A model generated the notes under the pieces. The model was given only the letters and a program-made list of their open reading frames with translations. It did not search any database and was not told where the DNA came from. This document shows, piece after piece, positions 1 through 6,845 of a stretch of DNA of 6,906 nt (position 1 is its first letter; each line of letters opens with the position of its first letter). The stretch comes from an uncultured euryarchaeote (GTDB lineage Archaea > Thermoplasmatota > Poseidoniia > Poseidoniales > Thalassarchaeaceae), in assembly GCA_937901365.1 (NCBI GenBank), contig CALCEF010000040.1, positions 1-6,906 on the forward strand, read 5' to 3'. The translations under genes and the position numbers were made by a program.

Positions 1-3000
1 TTGATGCTCATCGTCGCACTTTCACCTCTCGTCACAGCGCAGCAGAACAGCGTTTCCGCTACGATTCTCACAGAATGGGTTGATGACGGCAATGACAACA
101 TCACGAATGGATACCGAATTATCTTGAGTGAATCGCTTCCATTTTCAGAATTAGATGAACTCTCAGTGATCGTTTCTCACAAGGATGCTGATGGCAACTC
201 AATCGGTGACTGGGCCATGGACTGGACAGGTGGAAACAACACCGAACTAAGTTTCACAGTCAATTCAACGCTAAATTGGAAGGACGAGATCACGGTCGAA
301 GTTTGGCAGAATGATTGCTGCAACCCCTCGGCCCTGCTCGGCTCACGAACCATCCAAGTGACGATTTGGAACGAACCACTTTCAGACCACGAAATCACGC
401 GCGTAACAAATTGGCATCTGATTCAGAACTCTGTGAACTTCACAGATAGTGAATCATGGGACCTCACATTCACCGGTCAGGGCTGGCAACAAAGAACTGG
501 TAACACGCTGGAATCTAACGAACTCGGTGCAGGCACACTCGCGATTGAAGAATCGATGGATGGCGGCACAGGTACCATCGCAATCGTTCTCTGGTTGGAC
601 ACGGTTTGGTTGAATGAAACGGTCAATGGCATGGATTTACAGAGCCAGGTTTTCGAGATGCGTGGCAATGGAACGATTGGGTTAAACAGCAGTGATGATG
701 GAGTCGATACCGAAATTTTCGGCAACGTGGTTAATTCCTACATTATTCGGAGCTTAGACCAAGGAGTCGTCGAAGAACAATTGCGGATCGAAGCAAATGG
801 TGGTATTCACCTTTCATCAGAAGGCGGAGGTGAAACGATGGAAGCCAACGGAACGCTTGCGCTTCTCCTGATTGAGACTCACGACATCGATGGTGAACGC
901 ATTCTGATGAATTCCGAATTCGAAGGGACTGCGGACATGGACATTCGAGGTGAAGATTACCAGATGGATTTGGACATCAGTCAAATCCTCAGTCGAGAGC
1001 GCTGGGAGAACGGTCAATTCCACTCTTCTCTCAATCGAATCCAAGGAGATGGAGCATTCGATTTCACCGATCAAGAAGAGAATAGTTCGATGACGGTCAA
1101 TGCAACCGTCTACGAGATTTTCCAAGAATCGGTTGACGGATTGAAGACAGGAGATCGCCTCCATGTTGACGGCACATTTTCGGGAGACGTCACCGGTGAC
1201 TTCGGTATTGTTCGCGACATTGTTGCAACAGGCCACTCGCAAGAAAATGCAACTGGAGTTGCCTTTGATACGAATGTCATCTTCACAGAACAATGGTTGA
1301 ATCTATCAGGACTTGGAAACAACCCATTCGAAATGGAGGCCGTTCACAACAAGACATGGGAATATGAGGTCCCGGAGGAACATTGGGAAAATCGAACCGT
1401 GCGTCTGCGCTGGGATTCCACAGAGGGTGGAGAGCCCTCTGAGGGCGATGAATTCCCCGAGCGAAGCCCCATCCAAATCGACCGTGAAGCTCCAAGCGCC
1501 GAGAGTACACTCGGAGATGTAGATATCACGCGAGAGACAGGTTTGGCTCCTGCGGGCTTAACCGTGGGCGACCGTGTTGATCTGTTAGGTTCTGAATTGA
1601 TGCATCTCAGCATCACTGCGACAAGTACCGGAACAGTGGTCCGGGATGGTCACACGATTCCAGTGACCTATTGGGATGGAGCATACGGAAACGAGGGCTC
1701 GGCAACGGGTGCCGTCATCAACGAGGGGATTCTTGCAGGTCTAATCGCCGAGGTTACTCGCAATGTCACCCTCGACATGGATCAAGGAGACAGTCTAGAG
1801 TTCGGCGAAACCCAGTCCCTCGCGCGCGTACTCTCTCCATCGATCATCACCGAAAGTGAGAACACCGCACCCAGCATTGTATCGGTCTCCATTCGAGAAG
1901 GCGCAATCACCAACGAAGACGCTGCCAGTGTTCACTTGGAAGTTCAAGTCGATGATGTCGATTGGAATATCCGCACCGTCACAGCAGATTTGTCAGCACT
2001 ATCACTCGGCACGGTTACACTGAATGATGTCGGGCTTGAGGGTGACATCTCGGTACACGATGAGACATTCACTGCTGAAATTCAGTATCCAGGTGTCATT
2101 GATGGTGATGTAAGTATCCAAATCAACGTCGCTGATGATTGGGTGACAACCAGCGAATCGCATGACATTCAGGTCATCAATCGCCTCCCACGAATCACGA
2201 CATTCGCATACTCGCCCAGCACGGTGAACCGTGGAGATACGACATCAGTGTCGATCATTGCAAACGATGGTTCTGGTGTCACGGCTGTGGGTGTTGACAC
2301 CACTGAATGGGGTGGCAATGTGACATGGCTCACTCTCACCGACGGAATGTGGATGGGTGATTTGGTCGTCCCTGACTCCATTCCAAGCGGAGATCAATTG
2401 TTGCCTGTACGACTTGAAGATGGAGCTGGAGGAAGCGGTCTGACAACCCAGTTTGGAACCGGTGAAGATTTGCCAAGCCTACACATCTTGAATGAAGGGC
2501 CAGCAATCTCAGAGGTCACATTCTATGATGATGGAAATGTTGTCACCACTCTGGGAATCCCTCTCACCGGCTCAAATCAATACACCATGACTGCTGTTGT
2601 GACCGACTTGGACCCCGTAACAATTGTACAGTCACGGTTGGGTGTTCTTGCCCCACCCGGTCAAAGTGAAAGTTGGATTTCAATGCGTGATGATGGGATT
2701 GGACCAGATGCTGTAGCAGGCGATGGTATCTGGTCGGTTCACGTTGAAGTTCGACCCGGAGTGCCTGGTGGTGTGACTACCCTCGAAATTCGTGGAATTG
2801 ACCAACAACTTGCACAAACACCGGTAAGCGACCGCACATTCTCAGTTGAATTGGGTTCAACGGATGGTGGTGATGGAGGTGGACAAGCAGTCCTCGAAAG
2901 CGCCAGCCAAGAATGGTTGATCTTCGGAATCATTGGCCTTTTCGTGATTCTCGCTATCGTTGGAATCACAATGTGGATTCGTGGTGGAGGTCTCAAACAG

Positions 3001-3030
3001 ATGATACCTTCAGAAGACCCATGGAAATAG
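1..3030 (+). CDS. Large exported surface protein with Ig-like repeats and C-terminal membrane anchor (5' partial)
   Basis: The frame is open from base 1 to a TAG stop, giving 1009 visible residues. The first 13 residues are hydrophobic and end in VTA before QQ, which fits the end of a signal peptide. No positively charged n-region precedes them, so I infer that the real start lies upstream and the gene is cut by the window edge. The mature part is acidic and strand-rich, with at least fifteen N-x-S/T sequons, as expected for a glycosylated archaeal surface protein. Residues about 219-430 contain a degenerate beta repeat; about 621-952 look like three tandem Ig/cadherin-like modules. A Gly/Asp-rich linker (about 953-962) leads to one hydrophobic helix (about 972-993) and a short tail with R, K and K, so the protein should be anchored with its bulk outside. 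The only cysteines are an adjacent pair, C106-C107. I see no enzymatic motif. An S-layer-associated, adhesive or substrate-binding role is possible, but the function is unknown. Confidence 0.85.
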   Translation: MMLIVALSPLVTAQQNSVSATILTEWVDDGNDNITNGYRIILSESLPFSELDELSVIVSHKDADGNSIGDWAMDWTGGNNTELSFTVNSTLNWKDEITVEVWQNDCCNPSALLGSRTIQVTIWNEPLSDHEITRVTNWHLIQNSVNFTDSESWDLTFTGQGWQQRTGNTLESNELGAGTLAIEESMDGGTGTIAIVLWLDTVWLNETVNGMDLQSQVFEMRGNGTIGLNSSDDGVDTEIFGNVVNSYIIRSLDQGVVEEQLRIEANGGIHLSSEGGGETMEANGTLALLLIETHDIDGERILMNSEFEGTADMDIRGEDYQMDLDISQILSRERWENGQFHSSLNRIQGDGAFDFTDQEENSSMTVNATVYEIFQESVDGLKTGDRLHVDGTFSGDVTGDFGIVRDIVATGHSQENATGVAFDTNVIFTEQWLNLSGLGNNPFEMEAVHNKTWEYEVPEEHWENRTVRLRWDSTEGGEPSEGDEFPERSPIQIDREAPSAESTLGDVDITRETGLAPAGLTVGDRVDLLGSELMHLSITATSTGTVVRDGHTIPVTYWDGAYGNEGSATGAVINEGILAGLIAEVTRNVTLDMDQGDSLEFGETQSLARVLSPSIITESENTAPSIVSVSIREGAITNEDAASVHLEVQVDDVDWNIRTVTADLSALSLGTVTLNDVGLEGDISVHDETFTAEIQYPGVIDGDVSIQINVADDWVTTSESHDIQVINRLPRITTFAYSPSTVNRGDTTSVSIIANDGSGVTAVGVDTTEWGGNVTWLTLTDGMWMGDLVVPDSIPSGDQLLPVRLEDGAGGSGLTTQFGTGEDLPSLHILNEGPAISEVTFYDDGNVVTTLGIPLTGSNQYTMTAVVTDLDPVTIVQSRLGVLAPPGQSESWISMRDDGIGPDAVAGDGIWSVHVEVRPGVPGGVTTLEIRGIDQQLAQTPVSDRTFSVELGSTDGGDGGGQAVLESASQEWLIFGIIGLFVILAIVGITMWIRGGGLKQMIPSEDPWK
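655..1290 (+). repeat. Degenerate ~42-residue beta repeat inside the surface protein
   Basis: Similar short strands recur at regular spacing in the protein: MRGNGTIGLN near residue 220, RIEANGGIHLS near 262, EFEGTADMDI near 306, RIQGDGAFDF near 346 and HVDGTFSGDV near 388. The shared pattern is roughly hydrophobic-x-G/A-D/N-G-T/A followed by alternating hydrophobic residues, with steps of 40-44 residues. The DNA copies are not identical, so this is an old protein-level repeat and not a recent duplication. It could be a beta-solenoid, or one large beta-sheet domain of the LolA/lipoprotein type whose strands happen to look alike. Confidence 0.4.
1861..2856 (+). repeat. Three tandem Ig/cadherin-like modules in the surface protein
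   Basis: Module boundaries are marked by a recurring N-x-x-P-x-I start: NTAPSIVSVSI (residue 621), NRLPRITTFAY (727) and NEGPAISEVTF (831), about 105 residues apart. Each module continues with a hydrophobic strand pair and a D-rich turn. The third contains the sequence DDGIGPDAVAGDGIWSV, a signature often seen in extracellular Ig-like modules of the choice-of-anchor type. The assignment rests on strand pattern and turn motifs only. Confidence 0.5.
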
Positions 3031-3050
3031 GCCAATTCTCATCACCGACG

Positions 3051-3059
3051 CTTAGAAAA
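3051..3059 (+). promoter_or_regulatory. Candidate TATA-like box for tRNA-Gly
   Basis: The A-rich element CTTAGAAAA lies in the 54-bp gap between the surface-protein stop and the tRNA. Its centre is about 30 bases upstream of the mature tRNA 5' end, the usual place for an archaeal box A when transcription starts at or just before the tRNA. The match to a strong TATA box is only partial, and read-through from the upstream gene is an alternative. Confidence 0.3.
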
Positions 3060-3084
3060 AGGGGTGTCCAATGGCCGAGATGCT

Positions 3085-3159
3085 GCGAGCGTAGTGTAGC
3101 GGTTATCACCGGGCGTTGCCAACGCCTGAACCCGGATTCAAATTCCGGCGCTCGCACCA
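3085..3159 (+). tRNA. tRNA-Gly (anticodon GCC)
   Basis: A full cloverleaf folds by hand. The acceptor stem GCGAGCG (3085-3091) pairs perfectly with CGCTCGC (3149-3155). The D arm has GTG/CAC (3094-3096 with 3107-3109) and a GG pair in its loop. The anticodon stem GGGCG/CGCCT (3111-3115 with 3123-3127; one G-U pair) closes the loop TTGCCAA with anticodon GCC at 3118-3120. The variable loop is four bases, and the T arm CCGGA/TCCGG encloses TTCAAAT. The discriminator is A (3156), which is the archaeal/eukaryotic state for tRNA-Gly, and CCA is encoded at 3157-3159. There is no intron. The tRNA reads GGC and GGT (by wobble) glycine codons. Confidence 0.96.
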
Positions 3160-3160
3160 A

Positions 3161-3523
3161 TCATTCGATTAGAGAACGCACATGAGCCTCGATGGCATCT
3201 CGTGTTTTTCGATAAACATCGATACTTTGACCCACAGGATCATCCAATTCCCAATCACCATCAAGCGCCACTGCCGGACAGGATACGCCACATCCCATAC
3301 TGAACACCAAATCGTATGTGGTGTGGTCAATATCATCGATTTGGTCAGGAGTCTGATTTGAGATGTCGATACCTTTCTCGGCCATCACTGCAACCGCATT
3401 TGGTGCGACTTTCCCACCAGGGTGAGTGCCAGCACTGGCTGCCTCCATTCCGAGATGACGGGCCCAACCTTCTGCCATTTGGCTTCGACATGTATTCCCC
3501 ACACAAACAAACAGGACGCGCAT
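3161..3523 (-). CDS. arsC: Low-molecular-weight phosphatase / thioredoxin-type arsenate reductase family protein
   Basis: The product is 120 residues, slightly short for this family (usually about 130-155). It opens with the P-loop CVGNTCR (C7 to R13) followed by SQMAEG, the signature of LMW protein tyrosine phosphatases and ArsC; C7 would be the nucleophile. SAGTHPGG and ISNQTPDQI are further family blocks. C78 and C82 in MGCGVSCP occupy the place of the redox cysteine pair of arsenate reductases, but three residues lie between them, fewer than the six in the S. aureus plasmid enzyme. LDDPVG (D94-P96) supplies the general-acid Asp. In the family, this chemistry reduces arsenate to arsenite or dephosphorylates tyrosine, in the cytoplasm. 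The cysteine pair favours arsenate reductase. No arsR or arsenite exporter is next to it, so a phosphatase or redox-sensing role remains open. The ATG at 3523 begins right at the conserved first strand, and no Shine-Dalgarno precedes it. Confidence 0.9.
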   Translation of the reverse strand: MRVLFVCVGNTCRSQMAEGWARHLGMEAASAGTHPGGKVAPNAVAVMAEKGIDISNQTPDQIDDIDHTTYDLVFSMGCGVSCPAVALDGDWELDDPVGQSIDVYRKTRDAIEAHVRSLIE

Positions 3524-3545
3524 GGCTACCGTAACACTTCTTGGG

Positions 3546-3552
3546 TTTTATC
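3546..3552 (-). promoter_or_regulatory. Candidate TATA box for the arsC-like gene (leaderless start)
   Basis: Read on the minus strand the element is GATAAAA. Its centre is about 26 bases upstream of the ATG at 3523, which would put the transcription start at or next to the start codon. The lack of a Shine-Dalgarno sequence before this gene agrees with a leaderless mRNA, a common arrangement in archaea. The position and sequence are seen; promoter activity is inferred. Confidence 0.4.
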
Positions 3553-3564
3553 AATCCTCTTAGT

Positions 3565-3578
3565 AATCTCAGGAGATT
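3565..3578. promoter_or_regulatory. Perfect dyad in the divergent arsC/mrp intergenic region, possible operator
   Basis: AATCTC and GAGATT form an exact 6-bp inverted repeat around the two-base spacer AG. It sits in the 110-bp gap between the divergent arsC-like and mrp genes and begins within a weak TATA-like element for mrp (CTTAGTAAT, 3559-3567). A regulator bound here could affect mrp and perhaps both genes. A dyad of this size can also occur by chance, and no regulator gene is nearby. Confidence 0.25.
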
Positions 3579-3614
3579 GTACAGCCACGACTTGAAGTAC
3601 GGGTGTTCGGTCGG

Positions 3615-3631
3615 CGCTCTCGGAGAGAGCG
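3615..3631 (+). promoter_or_regulatory. Hairpin over the mrp Shine-Dalgarno sequence
   Basis: CGCTCTC (3615-3621) pairs exactly with GAGAGCG (3625-3631) around the three-base loop GGA, ending two bases before the mrp ATG at 3634. The only Shine-Dalgarno-like sequence for mrp, GGAG (3622-3625), lies in the loop and first stem base, eight bases before the ATG. If the mRNA folds this way, ribosome access would depend on the hairpin opening. The pairing is visible; control of translation is inferred. Confidence 0.4.
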
Positions 3632-3633
3632 AA

Positions 3634-4647
3634 ATGAGTGGACCTATTTCCCATCACAATCCTGGTGAAGGTGAAGAAAAGGCCGAGCCACCCGAAGCAT
3701 CCGCCGATCAAAAAGCGCAGATGGAGCAAGCCTATGCTCAGATGCGCCGCAAACTCCGAATGACGCGTCTCGCCGAGGATATTGGAAACAAAATCATGGT
3801 TCTTTCCGGCAAAGGGGGCGTTGGGAAATCAACCGTTGCCACCGGTCTGGCACTAAGTTTGGCAAAACAAGGAAAGAAGGTCGGCATTCTCGACATCGAC
3901 ATCACAGGTCCTAACGTTCCGAAGATGCTCGGTATCGAAGATACTGAGTTGCATGTTGAGGACAATCAAATCCATCCTGCAGACGGCCCAAATGGCGTCA
4001 AGGTGATGTCGATGGCATTCCTATTGGAAGATCCGGACAAGCCAGTAATCTGGAGGGGTCCAATCAAATTGGGAGCCATACAGCAATTCATTGGGGATGT
4101 TGCGTGGGGCAAACTCGACACCCTCATCATCGATTTCCCTCCAGGGACCAGTGATGAGCCACTAACCGTCGCTCAATCACTACCGAATATCGATGGAATG
4201 GTGATTGTAACCACTCCTCAAGATGTAGCACTTCTCGACAGTCGGAAGTCAATCAATTTCTCAAAGACAGTGAAGATTCCTGTTTTGGGTGTGGTCGAGA
4301 ATATGAGCGGTTACACTCTCAGAGGCAAGGCTGATCCAAACAGTGAGGTCACAGTCATCGGTCCGCAAGGGTTGCCTGTGCAGACAACCACTGACGATGA
4401 TGGAGATTGGGCGGTCACCCTCAACCTGTTCAAGCAAGGTGGTGGAGAGGCTGCAGCTGTAGAATTTGAGGTCCCATTCTTGGGCGCACTTCCCTTTGAC
4501 CCAGGAGTTGTTCGCGGAGGTGATGATGGTGTGCACAGGATTGTCGCCGAGCCAGAAGGCGAAACTGCACAAGCATTCGATACGATTGTCGAGAACCTTT
4601 TGGCCGAACTCGCAAAGGGCGAAGATGAGGCTCCTGAAATCATCTAA
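3634..4647 (+). CDS. mrp: Mrp/NBP35-family P-loop ATPase, cysteine-free, with Ig-like insert
   Basis: The product is 337 residues from the ATG at 3634, chosen because GGAG precedes it by eight bases; an in-frame TTG at 3541 would add 31 residues unlike the family. A charged Glu/Pro/Gln-rich tail (1-40) precedes the ATPase. The deviant Walker A GKGGVGKST is at 59-67, the switch I-like LDIDITGPN at 86-94, and the Walker B/switch II IIDFPPGTSDE at 165-175, followed by VTTPQDVALLD and VVENMSG. Family members are cytoplasmic dimers that carry or transfer Fe-S clusters through a CxxC just after the NMSG block. Here that place is taken by residues 227-268 (4312-4437), with no CxxC, and the whole protein has no cysteine. 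The family pattern resumes at GGGEAAA and VPFLGALPFDP. It lacks the DUF59 domain of bacterial Mrp. Nucleotide binding is well supported; classical Fe-S carriage is not. The PAP2 gene follows closely on the same strand. Confidence 0.93.
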   Translation: MSGPISHHNPGEGEEKAEPPEASADQKAQMEQAYAQMRRKLRMTRLAEDIGNKIMVLSGKGGVGKSTVATGLALSLAKQGKKVGILDIDITGPNVPKMLGIEDTELHVEDNQIHPADGPNGVKVMSMAFLLEDPDKPVIWRGPIKLGAIQQFIGDVAWGKLDTLIIDFPPGTSDEPLTVAQSLPNIDGMVIVTTPQDVALLDSRKSINFSKTVKIPVLGVVENMSGYTLRGKADPNSEVTVIGPQGLPVQTTTDDDGDWAVTLNLFKQGGGEAAAVEFEVPFLGALPFDPGVVRGGDDGVHRIVAEPEGETAQAFDTIVENLLAELAKGEDEAPEII

Positions 4648-4700
4648 GTGGCAACCCTCTTCATTAGATGCGCTCTAGACACGTTCTGGAAGGGTACACG

Positions 4701-6845
4701 ATGGTCGGTGGTACAGGCGTTTACGTCACCTGGGTTACAGGTGCAATCATCGTCTCCTTGCTCCTCATGCCTGTTCTCAAACCTCCTTGGGCACGAATCA
4801 CCCTCACAGGTTTTCAAGACATGTTCAGGCGCTATTGGATGCATGGAATCGTGGTCTTTTCAATTTACATCTGGAAGGATATTTTCGATGGTGTCGACCG
4901 AATATTGATGGCCAATACTCGTATCGATATGACGGCATACATCTATGCGATCGAAGGTGACATTGTTCTATGGTTTCAGCAAACCTTCGAGAATACAATT
5001 CTGACCGCAGTACTCACTCATTTCTACGTTGCAGGATATATGATGGTTATTTTCAGCGCCTTCGTTTACGCTTGTTATTTCGACGACCGACACATGGCCG
5101 ATCGAATCTCATTGACTCTACTGCTAACCTACATGTTGGCGCTTCCATTCTATCTGTTCTTCAATGTCCGTGTCACTGGCGATTACATTCCTGAAATGGA
5201 AACCCTAGGTTATCATCTCACGCCCGAAATCCAGACATGGTTCACCCGCATCGATCCATTCACCAACGGCATGCCAAGTTTACACATCGGGATTCCATTT
5301 TCAATCTGGTATTGTTTCGCACGAAACGATCTCGATGGCCGATGGAAAATTTGGCGCACGTGCATGATCGTTTACACGCTATTGACGGCTTTCACAATTC
5401 TCTATTTGGGTATCCATTGGATTAGTGACATTATCGGCGGTATTGCAGTTGGAATGCTCGCAGTACACCTTTCTGAACGAATTGCCCCCTCGGTTTGGTG
5501 GTGGTTGGATGAGCGTTCCTTCTTGCATAGAGTTTCTTGGCTTCTTGCAGATTGGCGTCGCCCAGTCAATGAAATTGGTTCCATCATAGGGGGTTGGGTC
5601 GCTTGGTTCAAGGTCGGTGGAAGTCGGCAAACCGGCGTGGTCATGATGCTTCTACTCGCAGGCACAGGAGGTACTTTGCTATGGGATGCAACCCACCAAC
5701 ATTTCCCGGCTGAAGGGGTATCGCAACCAGGCGTCGCCGCAGGAGCGGATGGCTGGTTGGCAAGTTATGAGACCATTGACGAAGGAAACATCACTGTAAC
5801 CCTGTGGAATCTTTCTACTGAAGAATCCTATCAGCAAAATTTCGGAATCGACACTGATTGGGGGAACTATCCCGTGGAGATCTTAATTGGTGAATCACAT
5901 ATTGTGGTTTGGCATGGCTATCAGATGGAATTTTTCAATCTTAGCAATAATCAGTGGGAGGGCCAATGGCTGACAGGGCCCCTGTTTGATGACATCGCCA
6001 TGTTGTCTAACGGCGATGATGATTGGCCGCGTATGGTCATGTTGAATGAGGGCGAAGTCGAGGTACGACTCCGTGGAGGTATTGATTGTTCCACAGCCAA
6101 CGGGTGCACAAGCCTCCCCACCACTCCAAATGGACCTGTATCAATCATCGCGGCTGACGACAACCGGGTTGCATATACTGAGGTGGACACACCCCTTTCT
6201 GTCCACATCCAAACCATCGACGGCATTCAACAACATATCACGGTTGAAATCAATGCAACCATCGATGAAGATCGAGATGAACAAGTATCTCAAATGACAG
6301 ATACAACGGTTGACTACAACAATGCAACGATTACGGATATTGCACTCGACGAAAACCACCTTGTCGCTTTGGTGAATCTGAGTGCAATCGATCGTTTGGT
6401 TTTGGTCGACCTTACGAGTGGTGAGCAGCGAATTCTTGGTGACCCGGTCTTCCCTGTTGATGCACCAAGTATCGGGCACGGATACGTCGCTTGGCAACAT
6501 CATCAATTCCTCATTTCAAACAATCCGATGGAGATGTATCTCGACTGGGAAGTGGATTACCATGACATTGCAATGAACCAATCATTCCAATTGCATGCAG
6601 AAGATGAAATCGACCAACTCCAACCTCAAGTGATGGAGGATCACATCGCTTGGTTGCAGGTCGATGAAGACAACGAAACAGAAATTCGAATCTTCACCCT
6701 TGAGGTTGTACTCGAACCCTATTCTTCCACCACGTTGCAAATCTTCGTTCTCATCTTCCCCTTGCTACTCTTGACTTGGACCGCACAGCGGTTGAAGGAA
6801 AATGAAGGGAAAATACTGCCCCGCAGACACACTGAAGAAGAGTGA
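4701..6845 (+). CDS. PAP2-family membrane phosphatase/phosphotransferase fused to a beta-propeller-like ectodomain
   Basis: Numbering is from the ATG at 4701 (714 residues). An in-frame ATG at 4668 would add 11 residues. I prefer 4701 because a purine-rich stretch (GGAAGGG) lies just upstream, and because the predicted N-out topology disfavours the extra Arg residues; the choice is not certain. About eight membrane helices fall within residues 6-328. PAP2 active-site elements are visible: PSLH at 192-195, then GIHWISD with H239 and D243; R157 may belong to the first motif. This resembles the Aur1/inositolphosphotransferase-like PAP2 branch, which acts on lipid phosphates or polyprenyl/inositol lipids outside the membrane. 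Residues about 329-675 form a sequon-rich domain with six or seven strand clusters of the type G-x-x-V-A-W followed by I-x-L-x-D-L-x-x-G, as in TolB/WD-like propellers. A CX5C pair (C463, C469) may form a disulfide. A last helix (about 677-695) ends in a basic tail. Positive-inside charges place the active site and propeller on the same outer face. Substrate unknown. Confidence 0.85.
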   Translation: MVGGTGVYVTWVTGAIIVSLLLMPVLKPPWARITLTGFQDMFRRYWMHGIVVFSIYIWKDIFDGVDRILMANTRIDMTAYIYAIEGDIVLWFQQTFENTILTAVLTHFYVAGYMMVIFSAFVYACYFDDRHMADRISLTLLLTYMLALPFYLFFNVRVTGDYIPEMETLGYHLTPEIQTWFTRIDPFTNGMPSLHIGIPFSIWYCFARNDLDGRWKIWRTCMIVYTLLTAFTILYLGIHWISDIIGGIAVGMLAVHLSERIAPSVWWWLDERSFLHRVSWLLADWRRPVNEIGSIIGGWVAWFKVGGSRQTGVVMMLLLAGTGGTLLWDATHQHFPAEGVSQPGVAAGADGWLASYETIDEGNITVTLWNLSTEESYQQNFGIDTDWGNYPVEILIGESHIVVWHGYQMEFFNLSNNQWEGQWLTGPLFDDIAMLSNGDDDWPRMVMLNEGEVEVRLRGGIDCSTANGCTSLPTTPNGPVSIIAADDNRVAYTEVDTPLSVHIQTIDGIQQHITVEINATIDEDRDEQVSQMTDTTVDYNNATITDIALDENHLVALVNLSAIDRLVLVDLTSGEQRILGDPVFPVDAPSIGHGYVAWQHHQFLISNNPMEMYLDWEVDYHDIAMNQSFQLHAEDEIDQLQPQVMEDHIAWLQVDEDNETEIRIFTLEVVLEPYSSTTLQIFVLIFPLLLLTWTAQRLKENEGKILPRRHTEEE

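Noticed and set aside
817..1293. 158-codon minus-strand open frame opposite the surface-protein gene
   Set aside because: It lies wholly inside the strong plus-strand gene, and its translation is Cys/Ile/Arg-rich with no recognisable domain. It is a frame shadow.
3160..3200. tRNA-Gly 3' end as an integration (att) site
   Set aside because: No integrase gene and no repeated copy of the tRNA 3' end is present in the window; ordinary genes flank it.
3541..3633. In-frame TTG at 3541 extending the Mrp ATPase by 31 residues
   Set aside because: The extension does not look like the family, spans both intergenic dyads, and has no ribosome-binding site, whereas the ATG at 3634 has GGAG at a good distance.
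4312..4437. The Mrp insert as a recent mobile-element or foreign insertion
   Set aside because: No flanking direct repeats, terminal inverted repeats or visible change in base or codon use; the frame is preserved on both sides. It looks like an old in-frame change.
4311..4643. 110-codon minus-strand frame opposite the end of mrp
   Set aside because: It is Ser/Pro-rich low complexity, as expected from the antisense of an acidic coding region, and has no start signal.
6141..6506. 121-codon minus-strand open frame opposite the PAP2 gene ectodomain
   Set aside because: It is contained in the real gene, and the translation shows no domain or membrane pattern. The plus-strand frame has clear strand repeats and sequons.
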